The translations under genes were made by a program, and so were the position numbers. Of a DNA stretch of 64,000 bases, positions 56,023 through 64,000 are shown one piece after another. Position 1 is the stretch's first letter. Every line of letters starts with the position of its first letter. The stretch is from assembly GCF_040412425.1 (NCBI RefSeq), contig NC_089766.1, forward strand, positions 48,654,797 through 48,718,796. The letters run 5' to 3'. Below the pieces are notes generated by a model. That model saw only the letters and a program-made list of their open reading frames with translations, did not search any database and had not been told where the DNA came from. This stretch comes from Macrobrachium rosenbergii. Taxonomy: Eukaryota > Arthropoda > Malacostraca > Decapoda > Palaemonidae.

Positions 56023-56045
56023 CAGACAGACAGACAGAAAGAGAG
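55645..56045 (+). repeat. Higher-order (GA)n array, 4-5 units
   Basis: GA runs at 55653, 55747, 55821, 55890 and 55969 are separated by CTGTCACGAAGTAATCATGT or ACTGT(G/C)(G/A)CGAGATCTACA spacers. CAGA units follow to 56045. Confidence 0.9.
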
Positions 56046-56418
56046 ACAGCACACGCAGCCATGCACACACACAGAGAAAGATATCAACTTTAGACAACGA
56101 CTGGAAAAAAAAAAAAAACCAAGAAGTCTCCTCCCCCTTCCATCCAGCCACTCCCGGGTGGACTCAGGGTATTGAACAACGACCGGGAAAAGAAAGAAAT
56201 ACGATGAAAAGCGAACAAAGGAGAATAAAGACGGGCAATTATTGAATCAATCGGAGATGGAGAGCAGAGAAGCCATTGAAACAAAAGACGGTGGACAGAG
56301 GAAGGAAAAACTGGATAAAAGATAAAGTAAAACAACCGCCATAGATCGCTCGTTTATCAGTTTATATTCATTTAAAGCTAAGGTCAATAGACGGGCGACC
56401 TAATGCCCTTTTGTAGCC
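56046..56418. other. Purine-rich low-copy DNA, no gene seen
   Basis: No repeat family is recognised. An open frame of 81 codons on the minus strand is compositional. Confidence 0.5.
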
Positions 56419-56668
56419 CAGGTGGTTTTGTGGTTAGTGTCGTGAATGCTACTCAGATGTCGCGGGGGGTTCGCGTCTCCCCCAGGGTGATGAAAAATCA
56501 TTGGCTCTGACTCATGATCAGTCACTGCTGCAGTGTGGGGTCTGCTGCGGTGGGAGGTTGAAACCAACATTCTTTGGAAGCTTGAACTTGAAGTCAGTGG
56601 CCCCTTTGGTGGGCTTGTTTCATGTGAATAGGTTTCATCTACTGAATAATAATAGTAATAATAATAGG
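56419..56668 (+). mobile_element. tRNA-headed SINE sharing the family B tail, copy 2
   Basis: It starts AGCCCAGGTGGTTTTGTGGT (A-box region) and then has GGGGGTTCGCGTCTCCC (B-box). CTGCAGTGTGGGGTCTGCTG follows, then the family B tail from TTCTTTGGAAGCTTGAAC and a short AAT/AGT tail. It is the same architecture as at 28616, on the other strand. Confidence 0.82.
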
Positions 56669-56976
56669 CGGGTAGTGCCCTCAGTGCACCTCACGGGGTG
56701 CACTGTAGGCATTACTGAAAAAAAGTTCTTTGCAGCGTCTCTTCAGCCACTACCTGCAAATCCTTTTACTTCTTTTACTGTAACTCCATTCATATTACCT
56801 TTCTTTCATCTTGCTATCCATCCTCTCCTAACAATTGTTTTATAGTGCAACTGCGAGGTTTTCCTGTTACACCTGTCAAACCTTTTTACTGTTAATTTCC
56901 GTTTCAGCGCTGAATGACCTCATACGTTCCCAGCGCCTGGCCTTTGGCCTAAACTCTATAGTCCATTCCATTCCAT
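56669..56976 (+). mobile_element. SINE-like retroposon A, complete
   Basis: It follows the AAT tail of the preceding SINE without a gap (GGCGGGTAGTGCCCTCAGTG) and ends with the tail CCATTCCATTCCATGCC. Insertion into an (AAT)n tail explains the join. Confidence 0.85.
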
Positions 56977-57080
56977 GCCAGCAAGAAAGGTTGTAATAGT
57001 CAGGAAATAAAGAAGCAGGAGGAAGATTCCAAAGCTTGAAAGTAGACGCAAGGAAACAGTCAGTGAGCCGTGTCACTCAA
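56977..57080 (-). pseudogene. Second LINE type, ORF2 C-terminal fragment
   Basis: The minus strand reads TRLTDCFLASTFKLWNLPPA, then SLFPDYYNLSC. The LWNxxPxxxFPxxYN pattern is the usual C-terminal end of jockey/CR1-like ORF2, but it differs from the family B version. It runs into the family A insertion at its 3' side. Confidence 0.45.
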
Positions 57081-57202
57081 AGAGGCCTACCCATACCTGC
57101 GGAGTAAATGTAGAAGAGGTGGCAGCCTGCCGGGAGTCACGAGAGAACAGGGGAGGCTCCCACTGGCCTTGAGAGAACATTAGCTGAAATAATACCGGAA
57201 GA

Positions 57203-57206
<4 letters not shown>

Positions 57207-57266
<60 letters not shown>
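57207..57266 (+). repeat. (GA)n microsatellite
   Basis: A nearly pure GA run. Confidence 0.97.
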
Positions 57267-57270
<4 letters not shown>

Positions 57271-57332
57271 GCCTGCAGTAGAAAGGAAGTTGATTGAGAG
57301 AATTTCCTTAAAAATAGCATCTTACAAATGTG

Positions 57333-57490
57333 AAGATAAAAGGCCCATAAAACGCTATTTGAACGTTGCAACCTTATATTTCGAGCACTTATTTCTGTAC
57401 CCCTGTTCACTGAAAAGGGGCACTGAAGGAAGTGCCCAAAAATATGGTTGCGACGTTCAAACAGCCTTTTTATCTTTTTATGGGACTTTA
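57333..57490. mobile_element. Foldback repeat I, copy 2 (both arms)
   Basis: The left arm (GATAAAAGGCCCATAAAACG, TTGAACGTTGCAACCTTATA) pairs with the right arm (TATGGTTGCGACGTTCAAAC, TTTTTATGGGAC). A short perfect hairpin, GGGCACT/AGTGCCC, forms the tip at 57418-57437. It is non-coding. Confidence 0.8.
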
Positions 57491-57530
57491 TCATTCATAT
57501 TATATATATGGTATATATAAAGTATAAGAC

Positions 57531-57537
<7 letters not shown>

Positions 57538-57601
<64 letters not shown>
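57538..57601. repeat. (AT)n microsatellite
   Basis: A long AT run. Confidence 0.97.
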
Positions 57602-57604
<3 letters not shown>

Positions 57605-58158
57605 CATTAATCATTAATGTTAAAAATGAACTTCCTCATAAGAGCATAATTTCCAATTACATTCTCTATCTAACTTCGCTTTCTCACTTCCTTCTATGTC
57701 TCCTCACTTCAACCCCTTAGTCGGGGTCGCCGTTTTTAATGATCCTTCCAGCCGCTTCTATCTCGAACACATCATTTCATAACTTATTCTGGCATAAGTT
57801 TTACGGAGGGATGCCATTCCTTCCGGCCTCCAACCCATATTTATCCGGCACCTGTTAACGGAATTTCAGAACTGATTCCTTTCCGTAATGTGTTACTCTT
57901 TCCTAAAAGATTTACCAATCCCCCGAAGAGCAGCCATTTCTTTCCTCGCAACTGTTACACTGCCTCTTGTATTTATTAGAGTTTCGTCCTGCCACTTCCA
58001 CTCTTATTTTTTTTCTCCTTCTTTTTCTCTAACTGTTCACTTCGGGTTCACAGCTGGGGGGCCTAAATGGCTTCTGTGATAAAAATAGCACTCGGCCGAC
58101 ACAGTTTTTTTTGCACCATTATTGGAGCCTGATTTCATTCTCACAGAGCATCGGTACC

Positions 58159-58160
<2 letters not shown>
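57602..58160. other. No gene seen; low-copy pyrimidine-rich DNA
   Basis: The plus strand is C/T-rich. A 63-codon frame at 57888-58079 is not recognisable. Confidence 0.5.

Positions 58161-58219
<59 letters not shown>
58161..58219 (+). repeat. (CT)n microsatellite
   Basis: A nearly pure CT run. Confidence 0.97.
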
Positions 58220-58221
<2 letters not shown>

Positions 58222-58425
58222 GAGTCTGCCCTCCCAACCCCATTTGGTAAGATAACTACCACGGTGGGCCTGAATTGAGTTCTAAGGCTTTCCATTATGG
58301 CTCATAATAGGATCAATGTTGTGTTTTGGGCGTGCCACTTTGGCCCCCCTGTACTACAGAGTTACTTAAAGTAGCGCCCAAGTTTTTATTCATCTTCGTT
58401 CTCACAAGGGCGTGTTCATGCGCGC

Positions 58426-58448
58426 ACACACACACATACACACACGTG

Positions 58449-58508
<60 letters not shown>
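58426..58508. repeat. (AC)n then (AT)n microsatellite
   Basis: An AC run is followed by a long AT run. Confidence 0.95.
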
Positions 58509-58512
<4 letters not shown>

Positions 58513-59130
58513 CGAAAGTTCCAAGCAAGTGTTTTGGAATGAACTTGCAGTCACAATACCCTTCTACATCAATGTTGCAGCCCACCACAATCGACCATTT
58601 ACTAGGTACATAATTCGCTGATCAGGTCAAAAAGAGGTATAACTGAACCCAGGCCACTCACTTATGAGGCAAGTGTCATGAACTCTGAACAGTTACAACT
58701 TTTCCACACTGATTCTTCAATAGTGAATCCTCTTCCATCGCCATCTGCGACCCACTACAGCTGATCAACTGCTACCACCCGATTCACCACTTACGTCAGC
58801 ACACGTGCAGAATGTTTTAGATATGGAAGAATCAGAGAGGCAATTACAAGTGGTAACCTGACAAATACGCAGATTCCTTTGGCCAAATAGACACCTATAG
58901 GAAAAGAGGTCAGGATCGTATTCAAAACTGCTGAAAAGGAAAATAAAAGTCGAATTACACCAAACTTGAGGACAATATTCCAGTATTCTGAACAACTTTC
59001 ATGACTGGAATAAAAAAAAATTTGATACATCTTACTTATATATCTGTTTTTTAGAAGTCGATTTGAAAAATGAGTTGAGGACTAACGAGCTCACCGCAAC
59101 AGTACTTGTGCCATCTGAATAAACAATGGT

Positions 59131-59132
<2 letters not shown>
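58509..59132. other. No supported gene; low-copy DNA
   Basis: Two overlapping minus frames (76 and 79 codons at 58765-59030) have no recognisable domain. Confidence 0.45.

Positions 59133-59209
<77 letters not shown>
59133..59209. repeat. (AT)n microsatellite
   Basis: A long AT run. Confidence 0.97.
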
Positions 59210-59212
<3 letters not shown>

Positions 59213-60351
59213 GAGACAAAACTGAATGGTTCCGTGCCCCTTCTCTGCAGAGAATCGTGCGTGACGCCGGCAAGATGGCTCCCTGACCACTCCGTGGAAA
59301 CATAAATTGACTGTTCAGTGTAAACCGGTTTAAAATAGAACGCCAGAAGATGATATTTCATAATCCGGGAATCTCGTGTCAGTAGCAGCGTTATTGCAAG
59401 TGTTCTAGAACGCCAAACGTGACTCGTATGGGAAATCTTAATGTGATTCTTAATGTGAAAGATCTGTGGCTGATAGGTTTGCGTGACACAGTCATGGGAA
59501 CAGTGAATTGACTGGTTCGTGTATTATACAAGTCTAGAGAATTTCTTCACCTCATCACGTGACTACAGAATTAGGGAGTGATATCACTGCGTGGGAAATA
59601 AGGCAAAAGTTAAGATTATGTTCTATAAAGCCTAATATGAAAAAACGACAGGTTTTTGAGTTGCATGGTATTACAGCAAAATCGAAATTGCCTGATGCGT
59701 GTCATACAAGGGAAAGACTGAGTTCTCCTTATCATGGGATTTTCATGACATGTAAGATGGAAAGAAGAAGAAGAAGAAGAAGAAGAAGAAGAAGATGATG
59801 ATGATGAAAAGGTTCTATACTGTAATTCTGAAAGTGAGAGAGCCATCAGTTGCACAGGACTATGTAAACCTCACAGCGGAAATATAACTGTTTGCTGGGT
59901 GTAGTAAGCGTGTTAGGCAATACTTTAAGCTCATTATTAAGTGATTACGATGTCACAAACTGGCTAAGCTAAGAGACAAAATAGCCTATTTCTTATTCTT
60001 TAAAGTCACGTTAGCAAATATTGGAAAGTGAATTGTTTGTTTCATTTACTAAACCTAGTTACAAAATACAACCTCAGTTGCATGTAATTATGACACCACA
60101 GAATACCATCAATGGAACAGCGAAAAAGAACAAGATGCCTTGTTTGGTAACCTGCACTGCAAGAGATAAAAATGTTGGAAATTGTTATATATAACTTTAG
60201 GTTGTGGAAAACGCTGTAAATTCGTTGTCATGCAATTGCATATCACCGAAACCGAAACATCAGATTTACAGTGAAAAGGATAAGTGCCCTAATTTATAGA
60301 AGTTGATGTGAATGGAAGCATACCAAACCCAGCTGCGTGATTAAACATTCT
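59210..60351. other. Low-copy region, possibly decayed coding sequence
   Basis: No family A-I member is present. A 79-codon frame at 59559-59798 ends in the (AAG)n(ATG)n array at 59764-59806. Around 59930 one frame reads LLSDYDVTNWLS before a stop. This resembles the 60.8 kb segment (see findings). I cannot name a protein. Confidence 0.3.
59764..59806 (+). repeat. (AAG)n then (ATG)n array
   Basis: A pure AGA run is followed by GAT units. Confidence 0.95.
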
Positions 60352-60664
60352 CCGTAGGGGGGGTATTGCCGTCAGTGCACCCCATGCAGTGCACTGTAGG
60401 CATTACTTAAGGTTCTTTGCAGCGTCCTTTCGGCCCCTAGCTGCAACCCCTTTCATTCCTTTTACTGTACCTCTGTTCACATTCTCTTTCTTCTATCTGA
60501 CTTTCCACCCTCTCTAACAATTGTTTCACAGTGCAACTGAGAGGTTTTCATCCTATTTCACCTTTCAAACCTTTCGACTACCAATTTCCGTTTCAGCGCT
60601 GAATGACCTTAAAGGTCCCAGTTCTTGGTCTTGGGCCAAGACTCTATATTCCATTCCCTTTCCA
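60352..60664 (+). mobile_element. SINE-like retroposon A, complete
   Basis: It starts CCGTAGGGGGGGTATTGCCG and ends with the tail TATATTCCATTCCC. All internal hairpins are present. No clear duplication. Confidence 0.85.
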
Positions 60665-61278
60665 TGAATAAATATTGAAAGTGTGTTAGTTTGCCGAATA
60701 AAACGTGAAGTAAAACATTACCAGAACACTCTAATGGAAGGTCAAAAGAAAGTAAGACACGGTGCGGCACTTATTTGGAAACTCTCGATGTGAAAGCCCC
60801 ATCAAGTTACATGGCACATATCTGGTAGGTTATAGCTCGTTGCAGATTGCAATTTATGTTGGTCTTACCAAGTGGTTATGATACGATCACATTCTGGAAA
60901 CTCTTGCATTTTTTAAATATTATTTTCACCAAGGGTGACGGGTCGTTCCTGAACTGGAGATGATTAGATATTTAGAAAGCTCTTCTTATTTTATCACACT
61001 TATTCGTGCCAGAAATCGTCTTCTGCAACTGAATGTTCTCCTGTGTTAGCGGATATCTAGTAGTATCCTCATCCTACATCCTGTTAGAAAAAAAAAGGTC
61101 CGTTACTATGACAACAAAGTCCCACTGTCTTTGCTGCTGAAGAACCATGGTGTTCTTCCATCATCAAAGAAAAGCAACGCAAAACACTAATCCTATCAGT
61201 AATTACTCTCATATCCTCAGATGTGCATTCAAGCTGGTTCCTGTTCTTTGAAGTCTCTTGTAACGGACGTTCATCAGT
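60665..61278 (+). pseudogene. Possible decayed transposon-type coding sequence
   Basis: One frame reads LPSGYDTITFWKLLH near 60865, which faintly recalls the SGCDTTS motif found in many invertebrate transposon-linked ORFs. Further on, YYDNKVPLSLLLKNHGVLPS (61105-61165) also looks protein-like. Frames shift and stops are frequent. This is inference from short motifs only. Confidence 0.2.
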
Positions 61279-61974
61279 ATGCATTCATCCTTAAACTGCA
61301 CAAATGTGCAATGTAAAACAATTCTAATTATATGTGGAATTGTTTTTATTGCATCTTTTGTTAAGGGGATAATAGCGTACAAAAGTGTGAAGGTGACCCC
61401 ATACAGAAGTGCGAATGTGACCCCACACGAAAGTGTGAATGTGACCCAAAAGAAAAGTGTGAATGTGACCCCACACAAGTGTGAATGTGACCCCAAACAG
61501 AAGTGTGAATGTGACACCAAACAGAAATGTGAATGTGGCCCAACACAAAAGTGTGAATGTGATCCCATACAAAAGTGTGAATGTGACCCCACGAAAAAGT
61601 GTGAATGTGACCCCAAACAAAGTGTGAAAGTGACCCCACGCAAAAGTGTGACTGTGACCCCACACAAAAGTGCGAATGTTACCCCACGCAGAAGTGCGAA
61701 TGTGACCCCACAAAAGTGCGAATGTGACGCCACGCAAAAGTGCGAATGTGACCCCACACAAAAGTGCGAATGTGACCCCACACAAAAGTGCGAATGTGAC
61801 CCACACAAAAGTGCGAATGTGACCCCACACAAAAGTGCGAATGTGACCCCACGCAAAAGTGCGAACGTGACCCCACGCAAAAGTGCGAATGTGACCCAAC
61901 AGACTCACAAGCAAGAGGGCACATACCCACAAACGAAGACAGTCGAGAGCGCCGTTTGGACCCCAAGCTTAGCC

Positions 61975-61980
<6 letters not shown>
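61279..61980 (+). other. 233-codon open frame over a 24 bp minisatellite
   Basis: This is one of the longest open frames in the window. It starts MHSSLNCTNVQC, then has a hydrophobic segment (TILIICGIVFIASFVKGIIA), then about 24 repeats read as KCECDPTQ or, after indels, KSANVTPH. The opposite strand is also open for 223 codons, which argues that the absence of stops is a property of the repeat. I see no splice, promoter or homology evidence for a protein. Confidence 0.2.
61384..61905 (+). repeat. 24 bp minisatellite, about 22 units
   Basis: The unit is AAAAGTGCGAATGTGACCCC followed by ACAC, with GTGTGAATG variants in the left part and GTGCGAATG in the right part. A few units are 21-23 bp, shifting phase between two stop-free frames. 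Confidence 0.93.
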
Positions 61981-62040
<60 letters not shown>

Positions 62041-62086
62041 ATCCCACTATAAAATGAATCCTTCAAATATTGAGGTCACTGCGTGC

Positions 62087-62141
<55 letters not shown>

Positions 62142-62175
62142 TTTATACCTTTATAAACGAAATCCTTCAACTAAT

Positions 62176-62233
<58 letters not shown>
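61979..62233 (+). repeat. Three (GA)n runs with short spacers
   Basis: GA runs at 61979-62036, 62087-62138 and 62179-62233. The spacers share TTTTAT(C/A)CC and AATCCTTCAA(A/C), so the unit is duplicated. Confidence 0.92.
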
Positions 62234-62239
<6 letters not shown>

Positions 62240-62340
62240 TTCATAGTAACTACGATCTCCATCTCTCCGAGTTCTAATTAACCGCAGCGTGTAATGCTTG
62301 CCATTTCCTCGTCTTTGCATTTCATTTTTTTTTTTTTATG

Positions 62341-62730
62341 TTTTAGTGTTCTGTAAAAGAAAAATATTGTGCCGGCTTTGTCTGTCCATCCGCACTTTTT
62401 CTGTCCGCCCTCAGACCTTAAAAACTATTGAGGCTAGAGGGCTGCAAATTGGTATGTTGATCATCCACCCTCTAATCATCAAACATACCAAATTGCAGCC
62501 CTCAGCCTCCTGTAGTTTTGATTTTATTTAAGGTTAAAGTTAACCCTAATCGTATTTCTGGCAACGATACAGGCCACAACGGGGCCGTGGTTAAAGTTTC
62601 ATGGGCCGCGGCTCGCCAACAGCATTATACCGAGACCACCGAAAGGTAGATCTATTTTCGGTGGCCTTGATTATACGCTGTACAGAAACCCGACTGCGCC
62701 GAAGAAACTTCGGCGCATTTCTTACTCGTT
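62341..62730 (+). repeat. Multi-hairpin repeat C, full copy
   Basis: All blocks are present and the last hairpin is perfect (GCGCCGAAGAAACTTCGGCG). It starts at TTTTAGTGTTCTGTAAAAG. Confidence 0.87.
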
Positions 62731-62773
62731 TTGCTTTACTCTTTGGAATATTTCCTTTGTTTTGACCCCATTC

Positions 62774-62775
<2 letters not shown>

Positions 62776-62816
<41 letters not shown>

Positions 62817-62822
62817 GCAATA

Positions 62823-62846
<24 letters not shown>
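62776..62846. repeat. (AT)n microsatellite, interrupted
   Basis: AT runs broken by CGCA at 62817, ending in a T-run. Confidence 0.95.
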
Positions 62847-62853
<7 letters not shown>

Positions 62854-63331
62854 TTTTAATATTTTTTGACACACTTGATTCAAATTTGCGAATTTTTCTC
62901 CCACAATCAAAATGTATTCCATGATAACCTTGCATCTTAGAAAAGCAGATTTGAAAAGCATTGAACAGAACGGCTATACCACAGAACACTTCAATTTCAA
63001 AATGAAATGAACTACAAAATATTTCAATTTCATACAAAAATCACCAAAATTGGGGCAATGACGAAACGCCATGCAATAAATATGAGGTTTTCTGCTGAGC
63101 CTACAAATGTATTTACACCTAAAAATATTTTTTCTCTGTCTGGATGACGATGCAGAAATATATTAGACAGGGAGGTGAAACTGTTTACCGACCACCAGGA
63201 ACATAATTCACTTATTAAACCCAAAGAAAAAATTATTAGAGGTAAAAATCAAAGATCGTCCTTCTTTGCCAATAAACTGAACTCCGGTCTTCTCGATAGT
63301 TAGGAGAGCGTGCTACCACTTCATTCAGCGA

Positions 63332-63336
<5 letters not shown>
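62847..63336. other. No gene seen; low-copy DNA
   Basis: No repeat family is recognised. Confidence 0.5.

Positions 63337-63388
<52 letters not shown>
63337..63388 (+). repeat. (GA)n microsatellite
   Basis: A nearly pure GA run. Confidence 0.97.
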
Positions 63389-63393
<5 letters not shown>

Positions 63394-63497
63394 ACAAAAG
63401 TGAAACACTAGAAATCAATTCACCCGCTTTCTTTGTCTGTATATGAAATTTACTTTCTTTACAGTATTCTGAAGACATAATTACCCAACATAAAACG

Positions 63498-64000
63498 TTT
63501 TAGTCTTCTGTAAAAGAAAACTGTTGTGCCGGCTTTGTCTGTCCGTCCGCACTTTTTCCTGTCCGCACTTTATTCTGCTCCGCACTTTTCCAGTCCGCCC
63601 TCAGATCTTAAAAACTACTGAGGCTAGAGGGCTGCAAATTGGTATGTTGATCATCCAGTTTTTCTGTCCGCCTTCAGATCTTAAAAACTACTGAGGCTAG
63701 AGGGCTGTAAATTGGTACGTTGATCATCCACCCTCCAATCATCAGACATACCAAATTGCAGCCCTCTAGCCTCAGTAGTTCTTACTTTACTTAAGGTTAA
63801 AGTTAGCCATAATCATGCGTCTGGCAACGACCTGGTAATGGTTAAAATTTCATGGACCGCGGCTCATACACCATTGTACCAAGACCACCGAAAGATAGAT
63901 CTATTTTCGGTGGCCTTGATTATACGCTGTAGCGGCTGAATAGAAAACTCGACTGCGCCGAAGAAACTTCGATGCATTTTTTTACGTTTTTTTTTCTTTT
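63498..64000 (+). repeat. Multi-hairpin repeat C with internal duplication
   Basis: The left stem arm with its CAGATCTTAAAAACTACTGA lead occurs twice (63600-63655 and 63675-63735), while the right arm occurs once (63750-63779). The CGCACTTT unit before it is also repeated three times. The copy runs to the window end. Confidence 0.87.

Noticed and set aside
61209..61932. 202- and 223-codon minus-strand frames (SHSHFCVG repeats)
   Set aside because: They are the complement of the 24 bp minisatellite and are open for the same reason as the plus frame.

Overview
The window looks like non-coding, repeat-packed nuclear DNA from an arthropod, most likely a decapod crustacean (shrimp, prawn or crab). 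The evidence in the sequence is the very high density of (GA)n/(CT)n, (AT)n and (AAT)n arrays, two blocks of TTAGG-type (arthropod telomere-type) repeats, and several short interspersed families present in many copies. The decapod assignment rests on my memory of such repeats in decapod sequences and is an inference. I found no rRNA, no convincing functional tRNA, no CRISPR array, no bacterial operon and no virus. I found no protein-coding gene that I can support. The long open frames are side effects of microsatellites and minisatellites, and only a few small non-repetitive open frames (15588-15998 minus, 25195-25485 minus, 5205-5542) are listed, at low confidence.

Nine interspersed families, named here A to I, account for much of the window. 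A: a ~310 bp SINE-like retroposon with a pentameric tail and 10-14 bp target-site duplications (about 15 copies). B: the 3' end of a LINE, with a recognisable C-terminal ORF2 remnant and an (AAT)n tail; two copies instead carry a tRNA-like head on the same 3' tail. C: a 340-410 bp repeat built from several perfect hairpins (14 copies, all in the right two thirds). D: a ~245 bp MITE with 16 bp inverted ends (3 copies). E: an (AT)n-linked repeat (2 inverted copies). F: a tRNA-derived SINE inserted into an older copy of itself, with a 16 bp duplication. G: a C-rich minisatellite of 72-88 bp. H: a repeat with an internal block of TTAGG units (2 copies). I: a foldback repeat (2 copies). Single foldback elements lie at 14209-14485 and 35920-36074, and a much larger inverted repeat lies at 9088-10316.

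Layout: 0-9 kb holds B, A and D copies, a Penelope-like reverse transcriptase remnant (4.6-5.0 kb) and a 32 bp tandem array. 9-17 kb holds the long inverted repeat, a 27 bp minisatellite, a foldback MITE and a 32 bp array. 17.1-19 kb is two abutting satellites (29 bp and ~32 bp units). 20.5-21 kb is a higher-order GA array. 21-43 kb is dominated by A, B, C, F and G copies. 44.1-45.3 kb is a 32 bp satellite with alternating variants. 45.8-46.6 kb and 51.6-52.5 kb are further higher-order GA arrays. 53-57 kb is rich in B, H and A copies. 59.5-61.3 kb is low-copy DNA with weak hints of decayed coding sequence, followed by a 24 bp minisatellite that keeps several frames open (61.4-61.9 kb). 62.3-64 kb ends in two C copies.

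No genes working together can be described. What the window shows is the history of repeats: retroposon insertions with intact duplications, nested insertions, inverted duplications, and microsatellites amplified together with the sequence beside them.
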